DNA of 64,000 nucleotides from contig CAITUY010000165.1 in assembly GCA_903895695.1 (NCBI GenBank), forward strand, positions 1 through 64,000. The letters are read 5' to 3'. Positions 53,673 through 62,600 of this stretch are shown one piece after another. The notes below the pieces were generated by a model. It did no database searches. It was not told the origin of the DNA and worked only from the letters and a program-made list of their open reading frames with translations. This DNA is from an uncultured bacterium. GTDB lineage: Bacteria; Verrucomicrobiota; Kiritimatiellia; CAIKKV01; CAITUY01. Position 1 is the stretch's first letter, and each line of letters starts with the position of its first letter. The translations under genes and the position numbers were made by a program.

Positions 53673-55760
53673 TTACAGCCGCGCATGCGCGCGGCGGCGA
53701 ATTACGTCGTCCTGAACGTTCGCGGGCAGGTGCACGAAGTACTGGGAGAACCCGCTCACCCGGACCACGAGATCGCGATAGGCCTCGGGCTCCTTCTGCG
53801 CCTTGAGCAGGGATTCGTTGCCGGTGAAATTGAACTGCAGCTCCGGCACGCGCTTCTGCACGAACGCCTTCATCAGGGAAGTGAAGAGCCGGGTCCCCTG
53901 GGGCCCCTGGAAGAAGGCGGGCTCGAACTTCATGTTGATCACGCTGCCTGTCAGCACGCGGTGGTAATCCGGCTTGGCCACCGAGTTCAGGAACGCCGTC
54001 GGCCCGTTGACGTCGCGGCCAAAATACGGACTGGCCGCGTCCGACAGGGGCGTGAACGCGTGCCGGCCGTCGGGCGTGGCGCCCACTTCCGCGCCGGCCG
54101 GGATGTTGCTCGTGTTGGCGGCCATGGCCGATACGTACCGGCCGCCGCCGCCGATCTCGTGCTTCAAACATTCGCGCGCAGTCCAATCGACCAGGAACGC
54201 CGCGATGGAATCCACGAAATCGTCGTCATTGCCGTACTTCGGCGCCCCGTTTACCAGCATCTGGCGCAACGGCTCGCGTCTCTCGAAGTCGGCATCCAGC
54301 GCGTCCAGCAGTTCGTCATAGCCGATCTTGCCTTCCTCGAAGACCAGCTTCTTGACGGCCGCCAGCGAATCCGACGTGGTGCCGAGCCCCATGACGGCCA
54401 GGCCGTGCATCCGCTTGTACTCCGCGCCGCCGTCGTTGATGTCCCTGGCCCGACCGATGCAGTCGCGGGTCAGCGCCGACAGGAACGGATCCGGGAATTT
54501 CGATACCGGGTACCCGAGGTTCTGCCGGTCGAGAGCCTCGCAATGCGCCGAAATGGCCGCCGCCATTTCGTCCAGGAGCGCCCGGAAGACCAGCTCATAA
54601 GAAAGCCCGGCCTTGCCCCGCACCTTGTGCATGGCGTTCGACAACTGCAGCGGCATGTTGAAGCGGCTGTCCGACCAGGCCTGCTGCCGGCCCGGCAGCA
54701 TGGTCTCGATGCAACCCACCATGCACTGGTCGCGGGCGACCTCCGGGGGGATGCCGATTTCTTCGAGCCCAGGGATCAGCACGTGGTCGTTGAAAATGGC
54801 CGGGAAGCCGACGCCGGTCCGGATCACCTCGAAGCAGGCCGCGTAGAACGGCTCCGGCGTGCCGTCATGGAACCGCGCCGAAAGGTTCGTGTAGGGTGAC
54901 TTCACCAGGCTCGTCGCCTCCAGGCAGAGGTAGGACAGTTCGTTGGTGCCGTCCGTTCCCTCGGGCGTCAGCCCGCCAATGCAGATATTCTGGACGCAGC
55001 CGTTCTCCGCCAGCTTGACCCACAGGCAGCAGATCAGGTCCAGCGCCTCGGCCCGGGTCAGGCGCGCCGCCTCCAGGTCCCGCCGGTAGAACGGCAGCAG
55101 ATACTGGTCGATGCGGCCCAGCGCCATGTGGGCGCGGCCTTCGCTTTCGAAACAGAGGTGGGTGAACGCCACCAGTTGCACGGCTTCTCGGAAGGTGGAA
55201 GGAGGACCGAGCGCCACGGCGGCGGCCGTTGCCGCCAGATCTGCCAGCCCGCGCGCGGCGGCGGCCTCGGACCAGCGCATCATCCAGGCCGAAAACGCCT
55301 CGAGGGTCAGGATCATCCCCTGCAGCGCGTCCTGTTCCGCCGGCTCGCGATGAACCTTCAACGATGCCCTCGCCCGCGCGAGATAGCTCGCCACGCCGCC
55401 GGCCAGAAGGGTCGGATAGTCCGCCAGTGTATGGTCCCAGCACACGCCGAAATGGCGCTGGCCGCGCGCCCGGTGCTCGGATGCCAACGCCTGGTAGTCC
55501 GCTTCCGACAGGTCCTTCGGCAGCGACTTGACGAACCAGCCGGCATGACTGCCGCACAGGCGCTCGCCGTCGTAGAAATGAAGGGCGTCGCCCATCAGGA
55601 CGGACTGGAACGCCCGCGCCCGGACCACGGGCTCGGGCTCGCCTGCGGCGGCCCGGTAAGCCGCGGCCCGCCAGGCCGGCCGCATCTCGATGGCCCCGGC
55701 ACCCGTCAGTTCCCCGTTCCTGGCCCGCACCTGCGCCAAAAGCTGTCGCCAATCGCTCAT
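53673..55760 (-). CDS. Glycyl radical enzyme (PFL-like)
   Basis: The 695-residue protein starts at ATG 55760. It has the pyruvate formate-lyase-like layout: a long alpha/beta barrel with the thiyl Cys C350 in DQCMVGCIETML and the C-terminal glycyl radical loop RVSG670-FSQYFVHL. Other GRE features are PFYRRDLE, GGLTPEG, TNELSYLCLEA and NGPTAFLNSVAKPDY. GCIET at the Cys loop differs from the GCVEP of diol/hydroxyproline-type dehydratases and from the CC of PFL, so the substrate is unclear. It forms an apparent operon with a zinc dehydrogenase (10-bp gap). No radical-SAM activating enzyme is in the window, although GREs need one. Confidence 0.9.
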   Translation of the reverse strand: MSDWRQLLAQVRARNGELTGAGAIEMRPAWRAAAYRAAAGEPEPVVRARAFQSVLMGDALHFYDGERLCGSHAGWFVKSLPKDLSEADYQALASEHRARGQRHFGVCWDHTLADYPTLLAGGVASYLARARASLKVHREPAEQDALQGMILTLEAFSAWMMRWSEAAAARGLADLAATAAAVALGPPSTFREAVQLVAFTHLCFESEGRAHMALGRIDQYLLPFYRRDLEAARLTRAEALDLICCLWVKLAENGCVQNICIGGLTPEGTDGTNELSYLCLEATSLVKSPYTNLSARFHDGTPEPFYAACFEVIRTGVGFPAIFNDHVLIPGLEEIGIPPEVARDQCMVGCIETMLPGRQQAWSDSRFNMPLQLSNAMHKVRGKAGLSYELVFRALLDEMAAAISAHCEALDRQNLGYPVSKFPDPFLSALTRDCIGRARDINDGGAEYKRMHGLAVMGLGTTSDSLAAVKKLVFEEGKIGYDELLDALDADFERREPLRQMLVNGAPKYGNDDDFVDSIAAFLVDWTARECLKHEIGGGGRYVSAMAANTSNIPAGAEVGATPDGRHAFTPLSDAASPYFGRDVNGPTAFLNSVAKPDYHRVLTGSVINMKFEPAFFQGPQGTRLFTSLMKAFVQKRVPELQFNFTGNESLLKAQKEPEAYRDLVVRVSGFSQYFVHLPANVQDDVIRRRAHARL

Positions 55761-55770
55761 GTGAAAGTCC

Positions 55771-56895
55771 CTATTTCCGGACGAAGATAGCCTTGCCGGC
55801 CGCACCGGCCTCGACTGCCGCCAGGGCCGTTCCGGCTTGATCCACAGTGAAGGTGTGTGTGACACACGCGGCGAAGGCCCGCTGCACGGCGGGGTTCTTC
55901 TTCAGGAAATCCAGGTAAGTGCCGACGTCGGCCAGGGTATACTGGCCGCTGCCGATCAGGCGCAGGGCGCGGAAGGTGATCAGCTCGGGCCGGATCGAAA
56001 CGGCGCCGCTCGCCGAGTACTGGCCGGGAATGAGGTAGCGGCCGCGCGTGCGCAGCAGGTCCAGCCCTTCCGGCACGGCGGCGGGCGCGCCGCTGGCTTC
56101 AATGACCGCGTCCGCGCCGTCGCCGCGGCCCAGCTTCGCGGCCAGCGCCTTGACCGTCTTGACGCGTTCATCGGGCGGCATGGCGCGGTAGTCGAGCACG
56201 CGCCCGGCGCCCAGCCGCCTGGCCAGTTTCAGGCGCCCGGGCGATGCGCCCGAGCCGATGGCCACGACCGTGCAGCCCGCGGCGGCGGCCCAGGCAATGG
56301 CGAACAGGCCCACCGGGCCCGTGCCCTGGACGACCACGAGTTCGCCGCTCTCCAGGCCGCCCGCATACGCGCAGGCCCGGACGATCGTGGGCCCCGCGCA
56401 GGGAAAGGCCGCGGCCGCCTTGATGGAAACGCCCGCCGGAAGGCGGACAAGGTTTTTCACAGGCGAATATAGGTACTCGCCGTACCCGCCGAAGAAATGC
56501 GGCGCCCCGGCCGGATCCTTCAGGTAGGTCACACCGAAATTCATGCAACTGGCCGTTTCGCCGCGCAGACAGGAGACACAGGCGCCGCACGGGATGGCCA
56601 CGCAGGCGATGACGCTGTCGCCCTTCTTCAGACGCCGACCCAGCCCGTCCCGAGCCCCGGAAGAGCCGAGGGACTCGACGCGACCCAGGAACTCATGGCC
56701 CAGGATGAGCGGACCGGGAATGCCCAGCCGACCATTGATAATGTGCAAGTCGGTCCCGCAGATTCCGCTGGCTTCAAGGGAAAGCAGGGCCTGGCCCTCC
56801 CCCGGCTCGCCGACCGGAAACTCGCAGACCTCAAGAGGCTGCCCGACGCCCCGATACACCGCCGCACGTCCTGTCCGTCCGTTGATGGCTGTCAT
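55771..56895 (-). CDS. Zinc-dependent medium-chain alcohol/polyol dehydrogenase
   Basis: The 374-residue protein from ATG 56895 (MTAINGRTGRAAVYRGVGQP) has catalytic zinc ligands in SGICGTDLHI and GHEFLGRVES. The four structural zinc cysteines are in IPCGACVSCLRGETASC. The NAD-binding motif is VVQGTGPVGLFAIAWAAAAG, followed by VIEASGAP. It is of the threonine/sorbitol dehydrogenase type. It lies immediately upstream of the glycyl radical enzyme on the same strand, so the two may process one substrate. The start at 56895 keeps the fold complete; ATG 56949 is possible. Confidence 0.9.
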   Translation of the reverse strand: MTAINGRTGRAAVYRGVGQPLEVCEFPVGEPGEGQALLSLEASGICGTDLHIINGRLGIPGPLILGHEFLGRVESLGSSGARDGLGRRLKKGDSVIACVAIPCGACVSCLRGETASCMNFGVTYLKDPAGAPHFFGGYGEYLYSPVKNLVRLPAGVSIKAAAAFPCAGPTIVRACAYAGGLESGELVVVQGTGPVGLFAIAWAAAAGCTVVAIGSGASPGRLKLARRLGAGRVLDYRAMPPDERVKTVKALAAKLGRGDGADAVIEASGAPAAVPEGLDLLRTRGRYLIPGQYSASGAVSIRPELITFRALRLIGSGQYTLADVGTYLDFLKKNPAVQRAFAACVTHTFTVDQAGTALAAVEAGAAGKAIFVRK

Positions 56896-57048
56896 TTCAT
56901 TACGATGCGGTTCTTGCCTGCGGCGCGCAAGAGTTTTCCGCCTGCGCACGCCGGCGACCGCCGCCCCGACCTCACGCGCAAAACTTTCAGATGTTCTCCA
57001 TTGCTCTCATACGTAAAATCCGATAGAACGGGCGCCTTTCAACCCTTG

Positions 57049-59646
57049 ATGACTACCGACACCCAGACGCCGGCGGACTCAGCGGGCCAAGCCGTCCCGC
57101 AAAAACGCGGACTGACGCTTCGCGCCTTTGTCGTTTGCCTGGTGAGCCTCCTGCTCATGGGCGTCTGGATCGAGTACGAGGAACTGTACAACACCTACGG
57201 CGGGCCCCTGGCCGAGAACTCACCGGCCAACAGCGCCGTCGGCATCATCCTGGTCGTATTGGGAATCAGCGCGGTCCTTTATCGGTTGCGCCGCCCCCTA
57301 CGCCTGGCCAGCGCCGAACTGGTCGTCGTCTACTCCGCCCTGATCCTTGCGGCCCCGTTGATGACCCAGGGGATGTGGCACCGCCTGTTTGGCTTGGTCG
57401 CCGCCGTCCCCCACAATGCCGACTTCAAGACGTACGAAAGTCTGCCGCCCATGCTCTGGCCGCACGGGCCGAATCTCGTGCCGGATGGCCGTTTCGAGCA
57501 CGGCCTGGACGGCTACGCGGCCGCAGGTGGCGAGCCGGCCTGGGACTCGATCGAATGGCGGGGCAAAAAGTGGCGCGTTCCCGTGCTGAACAATGGCGGC
57601 CGGACGAACACAGACGCCTCACTCACTTTCACGATCCCTGCCTCAGCCGTGGTGCCGGGCGAGCAATTCCTTTTCTCCTGCCTGGTCAGGGCCAAGGACT
57701 TTGCAGGCGATTCGGCTTATACCATCACACTCCGCGCCGATGACGCGGTCCCCGTGCCCCTGCTGACCGGCACTGACACCACGCGACCGTCGTTCGCCTT
57801 GCCGGCCGGCTTGCAGCGCGTAGGCATCAGCCCCGTGGTCATACCGCCCGCGTTGACCAACCGCCTGACGTTCGCCGTGAACCTGCGCGGTCAGGGCAGT
57901 CTGGCCCTGCTCGACCTGCAGTTCTTCAACGTCGAGGCCGTGGAAGGACTCTATTCGGGGCGCCAGGTGGTCCGCCAAAGCCGGCTGAACGCCTTGGGGC
58001 CCCACGAACGCAACTTCACGAAAGTGCGGCCCGACAACCTTTGCAGCGTGGCGGGTTTGCGTTACCTCGTATCCGGCGGTATCCCTCTGCGGTCATGGAT
58101 GCAACCCGCCGGGGCGTGGGCGATACTCATCGGCGCCCTGTTCGCCGGGTTCTTCGGCCTGAACGTGCTCATGCGCAAGCAGTGGGTGGAGCACGAGCGC
58201 TTCACGTTCCCGCTCACCATCCTGCCCAAGCGCCTGCTGCAGGACGAAAACGGCCGGCTGGTCATCTTCCGGAACCGCGTCATGTGGGCCGGCTTTGCCA
58301 CGGCCCTGCCCTTGGTCCTTTGGAAGGGGCTCGGCTACTACTTCCCGGCCCTGCCGCCCATCTCGCTTGGCAGCGGGTCCTTGTCCGATTACGTGAACAA
58401 TCCGGTCCTGAAAGCCTTCTTCTCGGAAGTCGGCGCCGGCGGCCTCGGCCTCGGCCTAGCCTTCTGCGTCCTGTCCGTGGCGTTGCTGATCGAGACGGAC
58501 GTCCTGTTCTCACTCTGGCTCACGTTCTTCGTCTTTCAACTCTGGCGGGCGTTCGGAAAGGCCTTCAACCTGACGCGTTTTCCGGGCTACCCGTGGGAGC
58601 CCCAGCAGACCATGGGCGGGTTCATCGCCTTCGCCCTGCTGGCGCTGTTCGTCGGCCGCCACCACCTCGCCCGCGTCTTCCGGCTGATCATCGGCCGTTA
58701 CCTGCCGGCTGAGCGCCGCGAGGCGGGAGTCTATCGGGGCGCCCTGCTGCTGGTCGCGGCCTCGTTGGCGGCCATCGCCGGATGGAGCGTGTGGACCCAG
58801 ATGGGGCTCGCCGCGGGACTGCTCTATTTCGGCTACATGCTGGTGTGCGGGTTCGCCGCAAGCAAGATCCGCGCGGAAATGGGGGCGCCCGTCGCCTACC
58901 TGACCCCCTACTTCGGCATGCAGTTCGTGACCGCCATGGGCGGTTTCGCGATCTTCCACTCGACTGGCATGCTCGTGGCCACCATTGCCGCGGGTTTCAT
59001 GTGTACGTCGTGCTTCCTCCTGATCGCGCCCGCCCAGATCGAGATGATGGAACTGGGCCGCCACTTCAACGTTCGCCCCCGCGACGTCGGCGCGGGCCTG
59101 ACCCTGGGGCTGCTGGGCGGGCTCTTCATCGGCGGCTTCGTCGTGCTGAGCTGGGGCTACGGCTTCGGCGCGAACAACCTGAAGACGACTTGGCCCTACG
59201 AACAAAACTGGTACTTCAACGGCTTCCGCACCGGCGAGCTCAACATCGACCGCGCCTTCGAGGCGGGCACGGTCGGCCAGAGCCCGGACGGCCAGACTCT
59301 CAACATCCTCCACAACCCGGACGCCAAGGGCCTGGCCATCGGGGCGGGCATCACGTTCGCCCTGGCGGGCCTGCGGACGCTATTCTCCTGGTTCCCCCTC
59401 CATCCCCTCGGCTATGTCCTGGCTTCTACCTACTTCATGAAGGGCATGTGGATCTACGCCATGCTGGCCTGGGCGATCCGGCTGACGCTCTTCCGGCTCG
59501 GCGGCGCTCGCACCATCCGGGAAGGACTGGTGCCTTTCTGCGTCGGCATGTTCGTCGCCGCCATTCTCTCGATCGGCATGTTCGACATCGTTGGCATTGT
59601 GCTCCGACTGAAGGGCGTGGCCGAGGTGTACTCGGGCCTGCCGTAA
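57049..59646 (+). CDS. Large OPT-like membrane protein (DUF6785/DUF6784 type)
   Basis: The 865-residue protein starts at ATG 57049 (MTTDTQTPADSAGQAVPQKR). It has an initial hydrophobic segment, FVVCLVSLLLMGVWIEYEEL, and about fourteen predicted membrane helices. Between helices near residues 130-350 is a water-soluble insert (LVPDGRFEHGLDGYAAAGGE...) that looks like a carbohydrate-binding-type beta sandwich. Motifs such as MRKQWVEHERFTFPLTILPKRLL and YPWEPQQTMGGFIAFALL fit, from memory, the DUF6785/DUF6784 family of PVC bacteria, related to oligopeptide transporters. Substrate unknown. It precedes the FtsX-like permease by 21 bp. The frame is open to 56497, but that part overlaps the divergent dehydrogenase gene. 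Confidence 0.7.
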   Translation: MTTDTQTPADSAGQAVPQKRGLTLRAFVVCLVSLLLMGVWIEYEELYNTYGGPLAENSPANSAVGIILVVLGISAVLYRLRRPLRLASAELVVVYSALILAAPLMTQGMWHRLFGLVAAVPHNADFKTYESLPPMLWPHGPNLVPDGRFEHGLDGYAAAGGEPAWDSIEWRGKKWRVPVLNNGGRTNTDASLTFTIPASAVVPGEQFLFSCLVRAKDFAGDSAYTITLRADDAVPVPLLTGTDTTRPSFALPAGLQRVGISPVVIPPALTNRLTFAVNLRGQGSLALLDLQFFNVEAVEGLYSGRQVVRQSRLNALGPHERNFTKVRPDNLCSVAGLRYLVSGGIPLRSWMQPAGAWAILIGALFAGFFGLNVLMRKQWVEHERFTFPLTILPKRLLQDENGRLVIFRNRVMWAGFATALPLVLWKGLGYYFPALPPISLGSGSLSDYVNNPVLKAFFSEVGAGGLGLGLAFCVLSVALLIETDVLFSLWLTFFVFQLWRAFGKAFNLTRFPGYPWEPQQTMGGFIAFALLALFVGRHHLARVFRLIIGRYLPAERREAGVYRGALLLVAASLAAIAGWSVWTQMGLAAGLLYFGYMLVCGFAASKIRAEMGAPVAYLTPYFGMQFVTAMGGFAIFHSTGMLVATIAAGFMCTSCFLLIAPAQIEMMELGRHFNVRPRDVGAGLTLGLLGGLFIGGFVVLSWGYGFGANNLKTTWPYEQNWYFNGFRTGELNIDRAFEAGTVGQSPDGQTLNILHNPDAKGLAIGAGITFALAGLRTLFSWFPLHPLGYVLASTYFMKGMWIYAMLAWAIRLTLFRLGGARTIREGLVPFCVGMFVAAILSIGMFDIVGIVLRLKGVAEVYSGLP

Positions 59647-59667
59647 TCGCAGACTGGAAAGACGCTA

Positions 59668-62600
59668 GTGGAAGAACGCAAACAACCGCGATGGTTCGAT
59701 CAGGCACTTGTGGCCGCCGCCTTCGCCGTGCTCGGCTTGGCTGTGCTGGCCGGGTTTGTCCTGTTCGGCGACCCCAAGGATCGCCAGCCGCGGGCCGCCT
59801 TTGTCCAGACCTACACGGAGAACGAACTTGAGGCGGCGGTGGCCCGCCATGCCTTCGAGGGGCATCTCAAGGAGATCGCGGCCGCCGGCACGCGCCTGAC
59901 CGGCACGCCGGGTTGCCGGCAGACGGAAGCCCTGATCTCGAATGTCTTCCAGCGCGCCGGTCTTGAGACGGTGGCACAGGAGTTCACGGTCACCGTGCCG
60001 GTGACGGAGATCTGCGAGATCCGCGATGTCGCGACCGGGGAGCCTCTGGAAGGCGTCCGGCTCGCACCGTTCATGCCGTCCGGGCTGCTGCCCACCAGTT
60101 GCTCAATCACCACCCGCCTGGTCGCGGCTGAGAGCGCGACCTTGCGCTGGCTTTCCGGGGTGGACCCGCGCACGGTGACCGTTATCACACCCGTGGATGG
60201 GGGCGGCACGTGGCCCGAACTCGCCGCCTCCGGCGTCCAGGCCTTGATTGTCCACGACACGCCCGACCGGCGCGCCCTGCGGCCGAACCTGGACCAGGCC
60301 GCGAATTGGGCGCCGATCGCGGTCGCCGAACCCACGCCGTTCCCGCGTTTCTGCGCCACCGGGCCGATCGAGTCGTTTACCGGCCGCACCGTCGCGGTCA
60401 CCTGCCGCGTCACCTGGCAGACGCGCACCGCCCACAACCTGCTGGGCGTGCTGCACGGCCGCGCGCCGCGGGCCGAAGCCCTGGTAGTCTCCGCCTACTA
60501 CGACAGCAGTTCCGTGGTTCCCGACCTGGCCCCCGGCGCCGAACAGGCCGTGCCGGCAGCTGCCCTGCTCGACCTGGTCGAGGCCTTGGCTCCCTACCGG
60601 GACACCCTGCCACGCGACATCGTCTTTGTGGCCACCGCCGGGCATGCTCAGGGCCTGGCCGGCATCAGCCGGATCATGGAATGCGTCGAACGCTTCAGTG
60701 CCTTGCGGCCCGACTTCGTTCCTTTCGAGAGCCGGCGTGCCGAGCACGAGGCCGCGCTCCGCCAGCCGGACGAGGCCCGCCTCTGCCGCATTGCGGCGGG
60801 CGAGATACACCTGCGGCGCAAGGATGCGGCGCTCGCCGCGCGCGTGGCCTACCTGCGCGCCGGCAGTCCCGTGTACCGCGACGGCTTCAACCCCGCCACC
60901 GCCACCGACGAACAGCTCAAGGCGGCCGAGAACTCGCACCCCCTGCTGCAGGCCTATCTCGCGGCCAAGCAGGCCGATAACGAGGCCGCCAACCGCGTCT
61001 CCGTGTCTGCCCGCGATGTGCTGGCCGATCCGGAGTACCGTGCCGCCTACGATGGGCTGCTGGCGGAGACGCGCGCCTGGCACAGCGCCCAACTGCGGGA
61101 ACTGAACGACCGCATCCTCGTGCGCGATCTCTTCGCCCACTACCGGAACGTCGTCGCGCTCAATCTCGAACTCAACTCCGGCGGCTCCAAGGCCCGCACC
61201 AAACTCTCCCTCCTGACGGGAATATACAATGCCGGCCCCTCCGTGGACCCCCAGTCCACCGATATTGCCAACCTGCTCATGGCCAAATCGCCCGACTTGA
61301 AGGTGATCTCATGGGGCGCCCGCGACGCGGCCGGTAGTCTCGCGCAACCCAATCGTAACTCTCCTTCGTACACCGAACTCGAGTCGGAACCGTGGTTCCA
61401 TTGCGGCCGGCTGGCGTTCAGCGTGTGCAACCACGAATTCATTCCCCCGAAACTCGGCACTCCGGAAGACGAACTGGCCGATCTCAGCATGGACGTCCTG
61501 CGCCTCCATGTGCCGGCCGCCGGGCGCCTCGTCCTGGCGCTGGCCGGCGGACAGGTCCAGTTTAAGACACTCAACGTCAACAAGTCCCAGTCCATGGCCG
61601 CGTTGCGGGGGTCGGTGTTCGGCGAGGCAGGGGCCTCGACGATGGTCCCCTCCCATCCCATGGGCGTGCGAACCGTCGTTCGCGCCCTGGTGGAAGATCA
61701 GCGGAGCCAGACGCCTATCGATACGCGCGGCGTCTCCATCTATCCGGTCGTCGCCTGCAGCCCCTACGGCACGTACGAACGGCCGCTGGCTTTTGACTTC
61801 GGGACCTACTCGCGGGTCACAGTCGACGCCGCACGCTTCGACGAGGCGGGGCACCTCGTCTTCATTGGGGACCAGGGCGCCGCCAGTCAGTCCGTCTATC
61901 CCTGTATCAAGATCGAAGCGAAATCCTTGATAGCCACCGCCGGCCAGACGCCCCAGCCGATCAATATCGGCCTGTTCCGGGCCGTTCCGGTCGCCCTCTA
62001 CCAGCGGCAGAACCCGCAGACCCAGCAGCCGTTCAAGGGGGCCAGCATCCTGGGCCGCCAGGGCCTGGTCGAGCCCACCCGCAAGAATGCCGGGTCCCTG
62101 ACGACCTTCATCGAGCCCGACCTGACGTTCTACCTGAGCTTCATGGACGGCGCCGCGGATAATCCCGAGATCCTGACCCCGCGCGCCTTCATGCTGAACG
62201 CCGACCCCGTCGCCGCGATCGCGAAGGATGAACCGGAACTGTACGGCCGCGGCTTCTTGGCGGCCGACACGCCGGCGCTGCTCTGGGCGCAGATCGACAC
62301 GGCCGCCTCCATGTTGCGCACCGCCGAAAAACGCCTGCGCCTGCAGCAGCAATTCCGCATGGCCGACGAGCAAATGCTCGCCTTCCACGCCCGCGGCAAC
62401 GAGCTGCTGAAGACGGCCCGCGACCAGCTCGACAATCGCGAACCCCTGGAGGCCGCCAACGCCGGTTCATCCAGTCTTGCCTATGCCATGGCCAATCACC
62501 CGGTTATCCGCGGCCGCATCGACCAGGCCGTGATCGGGATTCTCTGGTACCTGGGCTTGCTCGTGCCCTTCGTGTTCTTCGCCGAAAAACTCCTGTTCGG

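Noticed and set aside
53612-53806. 64-codon frame starting in repeat copy B
   Set aside because: It runs antisense into the glycyl radical enzyme gene and differs from the copy A peptide after nine residues.
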